This document shows, one piece after another, positions 33,773 through 43,172 of a stretch of DNA of 64,000 nt. Positions within the stretch are counted from its first letter, which is position 1, and every line of letters begins with the position of its first letter. The notes under the pieces are model-generated. The model had not been told where the DNA came from. It was given only the letters and a program-made list of their open reading frames with translations, and did not search any database. The stretch is from positions 62,001-126,000 of the forward strand of contig NZ_QXTH01000010.1 in assembly GCF_003946865.1 (NCBI RefSeq), written 5' to 3'. Made by a program: the position numbers and the translations under genes. The DNA comes from Antribacter gilvus (lineage in GTDB: Bacteria > Actinomycetota > Actinomycetes > Actinomycetales > Cellulomonadaceae).

Positions 33773-33858
33773 AAACCGACCTTTCGGTAATCGAGGGGGC
33801 GGCGTACCGCCGTCGGGGCCTTCACCGGATCTTCTTCAGCCGCCGGCGGACAAGAGAT

Positions 33859-33864
33859 ATTGTA
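33859..33864 (-). promoter_or_regulatory. Candidate -10 element for sigA
   Basis: The minus strand reads TACAAT here, about 87 bases upstream of the sigA GTG. A second -10-like GATAAT lies at 33920-33925. Neither has a clear TTGACA at 17 bases, so assignment is weak. Confidence 0.3.
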
Positions 33865-34010
33865 CCGTCGGGAGCCGTCCGCGCCGCCTCGGCACGACGA
33901 TCCGGGCGAATCCGTGCGGATTATCACCTTGCGGTACGTGCCTGACCTCGCAGTCCGGGAGAATTCTTGTTCCCCTGACAACGGTCGGGGGCACCCGGGA
34001 ATTCCCGTTC

Positions 34011-34379
34011 TCAGACCTTGACGGTCAGCACCGGGCACGGCGCCTCGATGAGGATCCGCTGGGCTCCCGCGCCGAGGATCAGCTTCCCGACAGGGCTCCG
34101 GCGGCGCAGCCCGATGACCACCAGCTCGGCGCCGGTGTCCGTCGCCGCGCGGACGAGGTCGTCCGCGAGGTCGCCGGTACCCGGGACGACCCGCACCTGG
34201 AGGCCGGACTGCTCGAGGCCGCCGGTGAGCTCACCCAGGCCGGCGTCCGAACCGTCCTCCGCGCCCTTGCCGGTGGTCACCACCACCAGCGGCAGACCGC
34301 GCTGCCGCGCCTCCTCGACTGCGGCGCTCAGCGCCTCCCGGCCCTCGGGGGTGGCCAGGTGGCCCACGACGATCGTCAT
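34011..34379 (-). CDS. Universal stress protein (UspA family)
   Basis: The 122-residue single-domain Usp starts MTIVVGHLATPEGREALSAAVEEA. The ATP-binding motif is present as GLRRRSPVGKLILGAGAQRIL (G-x-R...G-K...G-x9-G-x), followed by CPVLTV. Such proteins bind ATP and help cells survive starvation or hypoxia. It is a single gene between sigA and the DUF4192 gene on the same strand. Confidence 0.9.
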   Translation of the reverse strand: MTIVVGHLATPEGREALSAAVEEARQRGLPLVVVTTGKGAEDGSDAGLGELTGGLEQSGLQVRVVPGTGDLADDLVRAATDTGAELVVIGLRRRSPVGKLILGAGAQRILIEAPCPVLTVKV

Positions 34380-34452
34380 GTCTCCCGACGCTACCCGACT
34401 TCGGGGTGGCGCTCAGCCCGGCGCCACCCCGAGCCCGGGCTCTTCTCGCCGG

Positions 34453-35778
34453 TCAGCCGGCCCGAGCGCCCAGCGACGGGCGGGGCGCCGCCTCCCTGCC
34501 CCGCGACTCCTCCTCCTCCCGGTACACCCGTCCCACCCAACCAGGCGGCACCCCGCCCTGCAGGGCGCTCCCCAGAAGGACCGCGAGCCGGTATCCCGGC
34601 TCGGCCCGGAGCGCCTCCGTCACCCGCTCGCCCGCCCCTCCGCCGTCGCCGTCCCACCACGACAGCAGCCCGAGGAGGAGGCACGCGGGCGCCCAGCGCC
34701 GGCGCGGCACATGGGCCACGACCGCCTCGAGGACCACGCACGCCGGGGCCGTGAGGCGCCGGTCGGGCTGCTCCCCGACGCCCGGGTCGACGATCCGGGC
34801 CATCACGGAACCGATCGCGGCGTCCCGTGCGGGATCCGCCTGACGCCTGGCCGTGGCGCTCGCCAGCTCCTCGGTGCCCGGGACGAGGCTCAGGAGGACC
34901 GCGTCGCGGATCCAGGTGTCCGAGAGCCCCGCCGCCAGCCTGCCCAGAAGGACGGGGGCCAGGACCACCTGCTGCCCCGGCTCCACCGCGGCCTGCCGGG
35001 TGAGGGTGCGCCACAGGTCGAGCACCTCCGCGCCCCTCTGGCTGAGCGACCGCACCGCACGGGCCGCGTCCGGGCCCGTGCCGGCCGCCGCCACGACGAT
35101 CCGGTCGTGCTGCTGCTGCCAGCGGCCCGCGGCCCGGCTCGCCTGGGCCCGCGCCTCCGTGGCCGCAGGCCGGATGGCGTACCGCTCCGCCCGGCTGGGG
35201 GCGACGGTACGTCCCTCGAGGACCATGCCGGCGCTGACTCTGCTGCCCTCGATCTGCGTGAGCGGCCGACCGCCAGGCGGGCAGCAGACCTGGTCGGTGC
35301 AGCCCAGGGCGCGGTACCCGGTGGGAGCCACGACCCACGCCTCGGTGCCCGGCAGCACCCGGTCGAGACGGGCGCGGACGAGGTCGACGGCCCGCCGCTC
35401 GGCGCCGCGGGGACGCCCGTCGAGGTCGGCTGCCGTGTACACGACCACGACCGCCCGGTCCGCACCGTCCGCGACCGTGTGCTCGACGAGCCAGTCCGCG
35501 AGCCCCGCCCCGCCCGGCTCCCCGCCCCCGCCCGGCTCCCCGGGTCCGTCTGTCCCAGCCCCACCTGTCCCCGCCGGCCCGGCCCCCGCCGGCCCGGCCC
35601 CGACCGGCGGGGCGAGCGTGAGGTCGTCGAGGTCGACGCGGGCGACGAGCCCGACCGAGCGTCTCGGTCCGCGGAGGCTGACGACGACGAGGGAGTCCTG
35701 GGGCCGGAACCCGAGCCGGAAGGGGATGTATGCGAGGAGGTCCTGGGGTCCGCCGACCCGCACCGTGGCTGTTGTCAT
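34453..35778 (-). CDS. DUF4192 domain protein
   Basis: The protein has 441 residues from ATG 35778. The N-terminal VGGPQDLLAYIPFRLGFRPQDSLVVVSLRGPR is the signature of DUF4192, an actinobacterial family of unknown function. A Gly/Pro/Ala-rich insert (about 60-90) is followed by GYRALGCTDQVCCPPGGRPL with a Cys cluster, also conserved in the family. No membrane segment is seen, so it should be cytosolic. It is divergent from a lipoprotein gene. Confidence 0.85.
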   Translation of the reverse strand: MTTATVRVGGPQDLLAYIPFRLGFRPQDSLVVVSLRGPRRSVGLVARVDLDDLTLAPPVGAGPAGAGPAGTGGAGTDGPGEPGGGGEPGGAGLADWLVEHTVADGADRAVVVVYTAADLDGRPRGAERRAVDLVRARLDRVLPGTEAWVVAPTGYRALGCTDQVCCPPGGRPLTQIEGSRVSAGMVLEGRTVAPSRAERYAIRPAATEARAQASRAAGRWQQQHDRIVVAAAGTGPDAARAVRSLSQRGAEVLDLWRTLTRQAAVEPGQQVVLAPVLLGRLAAGLSDTWIRDAVLLSLVPGTEELASATARRQADPARDAAIGSVMARIVDPGVGEQPDRRLTAPACVVLEAVVAHVPRRRWAPACLLLGLLSWWDGDGGGAGERVTEALRAEPGYRLAVLLGSALQGGVPPGWVGRVYREEEESRGREAAPRPSLGARAG

Positions 35779-35907
35779 GCCCCGATCCCACCCGCCCGGC
35801 CGCCGCGCGGCCGGGTGGGACGGCCGTTGTGGAGGCGTCCGCGCTTGTGGTCGGGCTCCGCGCCCCGCCTTGTGGTCGCGCGGGTCGGTCCGGGTACGGT
35901 GTGCCTC

Positions 35908-36474
35908 GTGCCAGCCCGCACCGTCGACCCGCGTCCCGCCTCTCGTGCCCCCCGCCTGCCCGCCCGGGCGCGGAGCGCCGTGCTGGTGGCGGTCGTCGTC
36001 GCCCTGACGGCCGCCGCGTGCGGTGAGCCGGCCGCCGAGGGCGAGGACGCCGTCGTCGGGCAGGATGCCGTCGCGTCCCTGCCGGCGTTCGACCCGTCCT
36101 CCGCGGTCGGCAGGTATGTTCCCGGGTTCCCCCAGGAGCTGCTGCCGGTGCCGGCGTCGGCCACGCTGCTCGCCACGTCCGCGCAGCCCTCCGAGGGGTC
36201 GGTCCCGCCGCAGACGCAGATCACCATGAACCTCACCTCGTCGCTCACCCCGCAGGAGGTCCTGGACCAGTTCGCCGCGTCCCTCGGCGGTCAGGGGTTC
36301 GCGCCCGTGGAGGCGCCGGACGCCACCGGCCTCACGGCCCAGGCGGCCTACACCCGGCAGTCGCCCACAGACGCCGGCACCGCCACGGAGTCGCTCCTCG
36401 TCGGCATCCTGGACGACGGCGCACGCCGCCTGGTGACCGTCACCGGCACGGTCCTGGCACCCGCCGCGCCCTGA
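35908..36474 (+). CDS. Putative lipoprotein, unknown function
   Basis: The protein has 188 residues if started at GTG 35908 (an upstream GTG at 35899 is possible). Signal region SAVLVAVVVALTAAAC supplies a lipobox-like TAAAC. The mature domain (YVPGFPQELLPVPASATLLATSAQPS, LTSSLTPQEVLDQFAASLGGQGF, a final ARRLVTVTGTVL) resembles small secreted α/β domains found as actinobacterial hypothetical proteins. It lies 73 bases before the polyprenyl synthase gene. Confidence 0.68.
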   Translation: MPARTVDPRPASRAPRLPARARSAVLVAVVVALTAAACGEPAAEGEDAVVGQDAVASLPAFDPSSAVGRYVPGFPQELLPVPASATLLATSAQPSEGSVPPQTQITMNLTSSLTPQEVLDQFAASLGGQGFAPVEAPDATGLTAQAAYTRQSPTDAGTATESLLVGILDDGARRLVTVTGTVLAPAAP

Positions 36475-36547
36475 CCGCCAGGAACAGGTCACGCGTCACA
36501 CCGCCCCACGCCCGCGAGCACCGCGCCTCGCGGCCTAGGCTGGGACC

Positions 36548-37699
36548 GTGCCTTCCCTCGCAGCCCACTCCCCCGCAGCGCCGGCCGCCGCGGCGGCGCT
36601 CGTCGACCTCGAGAACCTCCGCACCGACGTCGACTCCGCGGTCCGCGCGCACCTCGACGCCCTCGCGACCGAGGTGGAGCGGATCGGCGCGGGAGCCAAG
36701 GCCCTCACCGACCAGGCCGCCGACCTCCTGCTGGGCGGCAAGCGGCTGCGCGCCGCGTTCTGCTACTGGTCGTTCCGCGCGCACGGCGGCGCCGGGCCCC
36801 TCGACGGGGACGACGCGGCCCGCACCGCGGCGGTCCGGGTGGGCGCCGCGCTCGAGCTCTTCCAGGCGGCCGCCCTCCTGCACGACGACGTCATGGACAA
36901 CTCCGACACGCGACGTGGCCGTCCCACCGCGCACCGCGCCTTCGCCGCGCGGCACGTGGTCGCCGGGTGGGCCGGCGGGAGCGACGCGTTCGGCGAGGCC
37001 GCTGCCATCCTCCTGGGCGACCTGGTGCTCGTCGCCGCCCAGCGCGAGCTGAGCGCCGCGCTCGACGGCCTCCCCAACGGCGTCGCCCGCGCCGCCCGCG
37101 CCACGTTCGACGCGATGCAGAGCGAGGTGGTCGTCGGTCAGTACCTGGACGTGCTGGTGCAGGCCGAGCCGTGGGGCGCGGACCCCGCGTCGGACGAGGA
37201 GCGGGCCCGTGCCGTGCTGCGCGCCAAGTCGGCGACCTACTCGGTCGCGGCGCCCCTGGCCCTCGGCGCGGTGCTGGCCGGGGCGTCGCCGGAGCGGGTC
37301 GAGGCGGTGCGCGCCGCGGGCCTGCCGCTCGGCGAGGCGTTCCAGCTGCGCGACGACGTCCTGGGCGTCTTCGGCGACCCGGCAGTGACCGGCAAGCCCG
37401 CCGGGGACGACCTGCGCGAGGGCAAGCGCACGGTCCTCATGGCCCGCACGATGGCCGGGACCGACGACGCGGGGCGGGGCCTCGTGACGCGCCGCCTCGG
37501 CGACCCCGCCCTGACCGACGACGCCGTGGCCGAGCTCCGCGGCACGATCGTCGGCTCGGGGGCCCTCGACGCCGTCGAGGCGGTCATCGACGAGCTGGCC
37601 ACCCGTGCCCACGTGCGCCTGGCTGCCGCCGGCCTGGCCGAGCCCGGGCGTACGGTGCTGGCCGACCTGGCGCACGCGGCCGTGGACCGGGCGGCCTGA
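36548..37699 (+). CDS. Polyprenyl (geranylgeranyl-type) diphosphate synthase
   Basis: The 383-residue protein starts at GTG 36548. The first Asp-rich motif DDVMD (113-117) and RRGRPTAHR are intact. The second is DDVLG (269-273) in FQLRDDVLGVFGDP, a variant usual in actinobacterial IdsA-type enzymes. GGKRLRA (64-70) binds diphosphate. It condenses IPP with allylic diphosphates to give a C15-C20 or longer prenyl chain. Context (PASTA kinase, Rv2175c-like protein and class II DAHP synthase next door) matches the mycobacterial idsA2 region. Confidence 0.92.
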   Translation: MPSLAAHSPAAPAAAAALVDLENLRTDVDSAVRAHLDALATEVERIGAGAKALTDQAADLLLGGKRLRAAFCYWSFRAHGGAGPLDGDDAARTAAVRVGAALELFQAAALLHDDVMDNSDTRRGRPTAHRAFAARHVVAGWAGGSDAFGEAAAILLGDLVLVAAQRELSAALDGLPNGVARAARATFDAMQSEVVVGQYLDVLVQAEPWGADPASDEERARAVLRAKSATYSVAAPLALGAVLAGASPERVEAVRAAGLPLGEAFQLRDDVLGVFGDPAVTGKPAGDDLREGKRTVLMARTMAGTDDAGRGLVTRRLGDPALTDDAVAELRGTIVGSGALDAVEAVIDELATRAHVRLAAAGLAEPGRTVLADLAHAAVDRAA

Positions 37700-37708
37700 C
37701 GCCGCTGG

Positions 37709-39814
37709 TCAGAAGCCGGCGATCGTCACGGTGCTGCCCTCGTTCGCAGTCTCGCCGGCGCCCGGGACCTGGCGACCGACCTTGTCGCCCGTGAAGGCGA
37801 AGGTCCAGTCCTCCACCTCGACGACGAACCCCGCGGCCTCCAGCGCGGTCCTGGCCTCCTCGCGCGACAGGTCGACCACGCTGGGCACCTCGACCTGCAC
37901 CGGCCCGGTGGAGACCAGGAGAGTCACCGGGTCGCCACGGCGGACCTGGGTACTGTTCTCCGGGTCCTGCGCCACGACATGGCCTGCCTCGTGGTCGTTC
38001 GAGGCCTCCTCGATGACCTCCACCCGGAGACCCAGGTCCTCCAGGGTCTTCCGGGCCACCTCGACGGCGGTCCCCACCACCTGGGGCACGGCGACCGGCG
38101 GAGGGCCTGCGGAGACGGTGAGCGTGAGGGTGGTGCCGCGCTCCAGCGAGGCCCCCTCCTCGACGGCGCCCTCCGGGCCTGAGACCGCCATCACCTGTCC
38201 CTCGGGGATCGCGTCGTCGTTCGTCGAGGTAGCGGTGCCCAGCATGAAGCCGGCGTCCTGAAGCGCCCTGCTCGCGGCGTCCTGCATCTTGCCCACCACC
38301 CCGGTGGGGACCTCGATCAGGTCGACACCGAGCGACACCAGGAGCTCGACGGTCTCGCCCTCGTTCAGCGTGGCGCCCGAGGCCGGGTCGGTGGAGATCA
38401 CCGAGCCCTCGGCCACCGTGGCGTCGTGCTGCTCCGCCTTCGCCACGACGAGCCCCACGGCCTCGAGCCTCGACTCCGCCTCGGCCACCGGCAGGCCGGT
38501 CAGCCCGTCGGGCACGGTCGCCGTGCTCACCGCCTGGCTCCGGATCCACCCGAAGAGGGCGATCAGCAGGACCAGCAGCACGATCGCGGTGACGATCGTG
38601 CCGGTCGCCCGCTTCTTGTCGAGACGCGGCGTCTCCGGCGGGGCGCCCCCCGCCGTGAGCCCTGCCGGGCGCCGGTCCGCCGGGACCATCGCCTGGCCCG
38701 GGTACCCGGGCTGCTGCCCGTAGACGCCAGGAGCGGCGTGCTGGCCGGGCGTGCCGTAGTACGGGCCGGGCCGGCCCGGGAGCATCGTCGTGGGCATGGT
38801 GCCCTGGCGGGCACCTTCTGCGGGGCCGCCCACGGCAGGCATCGCCGTCGTCGGCGGCATCCCCCGCGCGGGAGCGACCGTGCCCGACGCCGGGCCACCG
38901 TCCGACGCGGCAGCCGCAGCAGCCGCGGCCGCGGGATCTCCGACCACCGAGTCGAGCACGCCGTCGGGCAGCGAGTGCCGCACACCGCGCAGCACCTCGA
39001 GGGCTGCGGCCGCGTCCATGGGCCGCCCGTCGGGGTTACGGGCCGCGAACGAGCACACCATGTCGTCAACGGCGGGGCCGAGCTGGGGCGCGAGCGACGA
39101 CGGCCGGGGCACGTCGTTGTTGACGTGCGCGAACGCGATCTGGATCGGGGTGTCCCCCGGGTGCGGCAGCCGGCCCGTCAGCATCTCGAAGGCGAGGATG
39201 CCCACGGCGTACACGTCCGCGCGGGCGTCGCACCTGCCCGTGGAGATGACCTCCGGGGCGAGATAGGCGACCGTGCCGAGGACGGTGCCCGTCGAGGTCG
39301 ACGTCACCTCCGTGACGGCACGCGCCAGGCCGAAGTCGGCAACCTTGACCTGCCCGCTCTCCGCGGTGATCAGCACGTTCTCCGGCTTGATGTCGCGGTG
39401 GACCACGCCCTTGCGGTGCGCCACGGAGAGCGCGGCGAGCACCTGCTCGAGGATCGCGAACGCCCGCCGGACGGTCATCCCACCGTTGCGGATCTCCCGG
39501 CGCAGGTTGGTGCCGGGTACGTACTCCATCGTGAGGTAGCTGGTCTCGCCGTCGAGCCCCTGGTCGAAGACCGCCACCACGCCGTGGTGGGTGAGGCCCG
39601 CGGCTGCGCGCGCCTCCCGCCGGAAGCGCGAGAGGAAGTCGTTCGCCTCGGCACCCTCCGCCAGGTGCGGGTGCATGACCTTGAGGGCCACCTCCCGGTC
39701 CAGGCGGCGGTCGAGCGCACGGTAGACCGTGGCCATGCCGCCGCGAGCAACACGCTCGAGTACCTCGTACCGCCCGTCGACCAGGCGGCCGAGCAGGGGG
39801 TCCGTCGTCACCAT
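37709..39814 (-). CDS. PASTA-domain Ser/Thr protein kinase (PknB/PknL-type)
   Basis: The protein has 701 residues from ATG 39814. Kinase domain: RVARGGMATVYRA (21-33), Lys45, HRDIKPEN (139-146), DFG (160-162), APEV (187-190). A Pro/Gly/Tyr-rich juxtamembrane region (300-400) precedes one membrane helix (about 405-424). Outside are four PASTA repeats, beginning VPDGLTGLPVAEAESRL, VPTGVVGKMQDAASRAL, VPQVVGTAVEVARKTL and VPSVVDLSREEARTAL. PASTA domains bind muropeptides, so it should couple wall status to division or growth. The position next to an Rv2175c-like gene suggests that protein is a substrate, as for PknL in mycobacteria. Confidence 0.93.
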   Translation of the reverse strand: MVTTDPLLGRLVDGRYEVLERVARGGMATVYRALDRRLDREVALKVMHPHLAEGAEANDFLSRFRREARAAAGLTHHGVVAVFDQGLDGETSYLTMEYVPGTNLRREIRNGGMTVRRAFAILEQVLAALSVAHRKGVVHRDIKPENVLITAESGQVKVADFGLARAVTEVTSTSTGTVLGTVAYLAPEVISTGRCDARADVYAVGILAFEMLTGRLPHPGDTPIQIAFAHVNNDVPRPSSLAPQLGPAVDDMVCSFAARNPDGRPMDAAAALEVLRGVRHSLPDGVLDSVVGDPAAAAAAAAASDGGPASGTVAPARGMPPTTAMPAVGGPAEGARQGTMPTTMLPGRPGPYYGTPGQHAAPGVYGQQPGYPGQAMVPADRRPAGLTAGGAPPETPRLDKKRATGTIVTAIVLLVLLIALFGWIRSQAVSTATVPDGLTGLPVAEAESRLEAVGLVVAKAEQHDATVAEGSVISTDPASGATLNEGETVELLVSLGVDLIEVPTGVVGKMQDAASRALQDAGFMLGTATSTNDDAIPEGQVMAVSGPEGAVEEGASLERGTTLTLTVSAGPPPVAVPQVVGTAVEVARKTLEDLGLRVEVIEEASNDHEAGHVVAQDPENSTQVRRGDPVTLLVSTGPVQVEVPSVVDLSREEARTALEAAGFVVEVEDWTFAFTGDKVGRQVPGAGETANEGSTVTIAGF

Positions 39815-39992
39815 GGCCACGGGGCCGAGTCTAAGCGGGTGAGACGGGCCCACGGCGGAGCCCACCACGCGCGGGTGTCGCACCGTTGCACGATCGTTGC
39901 CGGGAGTTCACCCGGCCTTAGCACCCACGACGGGGACGCCCGCCCGGCGCCCGTCGCCCTGCGCACCCCGGTCACGGCTTAGGCTTGTGGGC

Positions 39993-40412
39993 GTGAGTGA
40001 AACCGCTGCCCGTCTCGACGACCTCGTCGACGACTGGCTGACCCTGCCCGACCTCGCCGAGGTGCTCGACATCGACCTCGGCAAGACGCGCCGCCTCGTT
40101 CAGGACCGGCACCTCGTCGGGATCAAGCGCGGACCCGGCACCACCTTCCAGGTCCCGGCCCGCTTCGTCGTGCCCGACCCCGACCGGAGGCCCCGCGCGG
40201 GCGACGACGGCGACGACGCCGACCCGGGCGGCTCGATCGTCATCCCGACGCTGCGCGGCACCATCGTGCTGCTCTCGGACGGCGGCTTCACCGACCCCGA
40301 GATCATCGAGTGGCTCTTCACCCACGAGGACGCGCTGGGCACCCGGCCCGTCGACGCGCTGGCCTCGGGCCGGCGCGCCGAGGTCCGCCGGGTGGCCCAG
40401 ACGCACCTCTGA
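39993..40412 (+). CDS. Rv2175c-family DNA-binding protein
   Basis: The protein has 139 residues from GTG 39993. A winged-helix start (DWLTLPDLAEVLDIDLGKTRRLVQDRHLVGIKRG) is followed by FQVPARFVV and a C-terminal domain with IPTLRGTIVLLSDGGFTDPEIIEWLFTHEDALG. These match Rv2175c of mycobacteria, a DNA-binding protein phosphorylated by PknL. It is divergent from the kinase gene with 178 bases between starts. Its stop is only three bases from the convergent DAHP synthase stop. Confidence 0.88.
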   Translation: MSETAARLDDLVDDWLTLPDLAEVLDIDLGKTRRLVQDRHLVGIKRGPGTTFQVPARFVVPDPDRRPRAGDDGDDADPGGSIVIPTLRGTIVLLSDGGFTDPEIIEWLFTHEDALGTRPVDALASGRRAEVRRVAQTHL

Positions 40413-40415
40413 CCC

Positions 40416-41765
40416 TCAGGCGCGGAGCATCTCCGCGACCTGGAAGGCCAGCTCCAGCGACTGCTGGTGGTTGAGCCGCGGGTCCACGAGGGTCTCGTAG
40501 CGCAGCGCGAGGCCCTCGTCGGAGATCTCCTCGCTGCCGCCCAGCACCTCGGTGACGTCGTCGCCGGTGAGCTCGATGTGGAGCCCGCCCGGCACGGTGC
40601 CCTGGGCGCGGTGCACCTCGAAGAAGCCGGCCACCTCGTCGAGCACGTCGGACAGGCGGCGGGTCTTGTAGCCGCTGGCCGACGTGATCGTGTTGCCGTG
40701 CATGGGGTCCGTCACCCAGGTGACCTGGGCGCCCGAGCCCGTGACGGCCTCGACCAGCTTGGGCAGCGCGTCACGGATCGTGGACGCGCCCATGCGGGTC
40801 ACGAACGTCAGCCGGCCGGGCGTGTTGTCGGGGTTCAGGCGCTCGATCAGCGCGAGGGCGTCCTCCGGCACGGTGGTGGGCCCGAGCTTCACCCCGATGG
40901 GGTTCGCCACGCGGGACAGGAAGTCCACGTGGGCGCCGTCGAGCTGGCGCGTGCGCTCCCCGATCCACAGGAAGTGCGCCGACGTGTCATAGGCGCGGCC
41001 GGTGCGCTGGTCCTGGCGCGTCAGGGCGCGCTCGTAGTCGAGGATCAGGGCCTCGTGGCTGAGGAAGAACTCGACCGTCTTCAAGGCATTGAAGTCGGCT
41101 CCGCAGGCCTCCATGAAGCGGATCGCGCGATCGATCTCGTCGGCCGTCGACTCGTAGCGGGCGTACGCCGGGTTCCGCATGAAGCCGCGGTTCCACTCGT
41201 GCACCCGGCGCAGGTCGGCGAAACCGCCCTGCGTGAACGCGCGCACCACGTTCGCCGTCGCCGACGAGATCCGGTACGCCTGCTCGAGCCGCTCCGGGTC
41301 GGGAACTCGTGCCTCACGCGTGAAGGGGAAGCCGTTGACCATGTCGCCCCGGTAGGCGGGCAGCGTCACGCCGTCGCGCTCCTCGAGGTCCGACGAGCGC
41401 GGCTTCGCGTACTGCCCCGCGAGGCGGCCCATCTTCACCACGGGAGTGCTCGCGCCGTGCGTGAGGATGACGGCCATCTGCAGGATGGTGCGGACCTTGT
41501 TGCGGATCCGGTTCGCGTTCGCGTCCGCGAACGTCTCGGCGCAGTCGCCGCCCTGGAGGAGGAAGGCCTCGCCCCGGCCTGCGGCGGCCAGCCGCTCGCG
41601 GAGCGTGTCGGCCTCGGCCGGCACCACGAGGGGGGCCGCCTGAGAGAGTCGCTCCGAGACGGCGGCGAGCGCCCCGGCGTCGGGCCAGGTCGGTTGCTGA
41701 CGAGCCTCGAGCGTGCGGAAGTGGTCAAGTCCTGCAGCCAGCGCGGTGTCCGCGACCGTGCTCAT
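40416..41765 (-). CDS. aroG: Class II 3-deoxy-7-phosphoheptulonate synthase (DAHP synthase)
   Basis: The protein has 449 residues from ATG 41765 with AAGGG upstream. It is a plant/mycobacterial class II DAHP synthase: QQPTWPD at the start, FLLQGGDCAETFAD, KMGRLAGQYAKPRSSDLEERDGV, GVKLGPTTVPEDAL, WVTDPMHGNT and a C-terminal GLHIELTGDDVTEVLGG. It condenses PEP and erythrose 4-phosphate, the first step to aromatic amino acids. trpD lies about 19 kb away in this window. Confidence 0.95.
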   Translation of the reverse strand: MSTVADTALAAGLDHFRTLEARQQPTWPDAGALAAVSERLSQAAPLVVPAEADTLRERLAAAGRGEAFLLQGGDCAETFADANANRIRNKVRTILQMAVILTHGASTPVVKMGRLAGQYAKPRSSDLEERDGVTLPAYRGDMVNGFPFTREARVPDPERLEQAYRISSATANVVRAFTQGGFADLRRVHEWNRGFMRNPAYARYESTADEIDRAIRFMEACGADFNALKTVEFFLSHEALILDYERALTRQDQRTGRAYDTSAHFLWIGERTRQLDGAHVDFLSRVANPIGVKLGPTTVPEDALALIERLNPDNTPGRLTFVTRMGASTIRDALPKLVEAVTGSGAQVTWVTDPMHGNTITSASGYKTRRLSDVLDEVAGFFEVHRAQGTVPGGLHIELTGDDVTEVLGGSEEISDEGLALRYETLVDPRLNHQQSLELAFQVAEMLRA

Positions 41766-41783
41766 GCGAGTGCCCTTCGTAGG

Positions 41784-41815
41784 TCCGGCCCCGGGGCGCG
41801 AGCCCCGGGGCCGGA
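41784..41815. terminator. Terminator hairpin with GCGA tetraloop after the phosphofructokinase gene
   Basis: Perfect 14-base arms (41784-41797 and 41802-41815; TCCGGCCCCGGGGC) close on GCGA, a GNRA-type loop on this strand. It lies between the pfk stop (41821) and the aroG start, so it separates the two genes despite their 55-base spacing. Confidence 0.8.
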
Positions 41816-41820
41816 GAAGA

Positions 41821-43047
41821 TCAGTGGGCGGCTGCCGTCGCGGGGACGAGCGGCTGCCCGATCGCGGCGAGGATCTCGCCGAACCACTCCTGCGTCACGT
41901 CGAAGGCCTTGCCGCCCGCGATGCGGGGGAACGCGATCGCCTTGAGCCGGTCGCCGTCCTCCTCGTCGTGGCCGATCACGCCGGACTCGCCGCGCAGCGC
42001 GCACTCGACCGCGAGGTCCGTCATCGACTTGATGAGGCGCAGGTCCTCGGCGTTCGCCGCGGCGGCGCGCGAGTAGTAGCCCGACTTCTGGACCATGACC
42101 TTCTCGGCGCCGAGCTTCTCCGCGAACTGCTTCGCGAACCACTGGCCCGGGTTGATCGTGTCGAGCCTGACGTGCCCGAACGGGTCCCGCGGCACCTCCT
42201 CGCCGGCGGCCTCGAGCTGCGCGACGATCTCGTGCATGCCCGCGCCCTCGGAGAGGAAGATGTTGACGTTGCCGATCTCGTCCATCACGGCGCGCAGGCG
42301 CTTCGCCTCCGCCTCGATGTCGAGCTCGAGCTCCGGCAGGAACACGGCGTGGACGTCCCAGCGCTCCTTGGTGAGGCCCAGCGCGGGGGCCCACTCCTGC
42401 TGGTCGAGCCACTTGCGGTACTCCTTGGCCGCGGCGGCGGTGAGCCACCCGCAGTGCCTGCCCATGACCTCGTGCACGATGAGCATGCGCGGGCCCGAGC
42501 GGTGCTCGCCGATGACGTTGGCCGCGAAGCCGGCAGCCTCCTCGGCCGCGGTCCAGGCGCCGAGCGACTGACGGATCGGGATCACGTCGTTGTCGATCGT
42601 CTTGGGCAGGCCCACGACCGTGAGCTCGTACCCGTTCTCGTGCAGGTAGGCCGCGAGGTCGGCAGCCGTCGTGTTCGTGTCGTCGCCGCCGATGGTGTGG
42701 AGCACGTCCACGCCGTCGGACTTGAGCTGCTCGGCGGCCACGTGCAGCGGGTCCTGGCCCTCCTGGACCAGCCCGCGCTTGACCGCGTCGGCCACGTTCG
42801 TCAGCTTGACGCGCGAGTTGCCGATGGGCGAGCCGCCGAACCGGTGCAGGATCCCGGCCTGCTTGCGACCCTCCTCGTCGATCTCGATCTTCGTGCCCGT
42901 CAGCAGGCCGTGGTAGCCGTACTGGTAGGCGATGATCTCGATCGTGGGGTCGAGCTCTGTATAACGCTCGATGAGCCCACCCACGGCCGAGGAAAGGCAG
43001 GGGGCAAAGCCGCCGGCGGTCAGCAGAGCCACGCGACGAACAGCCAT
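41821..43047 (-). CDS. pfp: 6-phosphofructokinase, probably PPi-dependent
   Basis: The protein has 408 residues from ATG 43047 (GAGAGG upstream). It belongs to the PfkA superfamily: TAGGFAPCLSSAV at the nucleotide end, HTIGGDDTNTTA and GLPKTIDND (catalytic Asp in TIDND), MGRHCGWLT, LSEGAGMHEIV. GGDD in place of GGDG is the marker of pyrophosphate-dependent enzymes, where Asp blocks ATP binding. It interconverts fructose 6-phosphate and fructose 1,6-bisphosphate in the cytosol. Phosphoryl donor is inferred from that residue. Confidence 0.9.
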   Translation of the reverse strand: MAVRRVALLTAGGFAPCLSSAVGGLIERYTELDPTIEIIAYQYGYHGLLTGTKIEIDEEGRKQAGILHRFGGSPIGNSRVKLTNVADAVKRGLVQEGQDPLHVAAEQLKSDGVDVLHTIGGDDTNTTAADLAAYLHENGYELTVVGLPKTIDNDVIPIRQSLGAWTAAEEAAGFAANVIGEHRSGPRMLIVHEVMGRHCGWLTAAAAKEYRKWLDQQEWAPALGLTKERWDVHAVFLPELELDIEAEAKRLRAVMDEIGNVNIFLSEGAGMHEIVAQLEAAGEEVPRDPFGHVRLDTINPGQWFAKQFAEKLGAEKVMVQKSGYYSRAAAANAEDLRLIKSMTDLAVECALRGESGVIGHDEEDGDRLKAIAFPRIAGGKAFDVTQEWFGEILAAIGQPLVPATAAAH

Positions 43048-43172
43048 CGGACTAGCACCTCTCGTTGGGGACTGGCGGGACCGGCGCCAGGCGCCGGGCC
43101 CTCGCTGCCATCCTACTGACGGCCCGCCCTGACCAGCGCCGGTTCCGCCCCCTGGACGGTCCTCCCCGGGGC

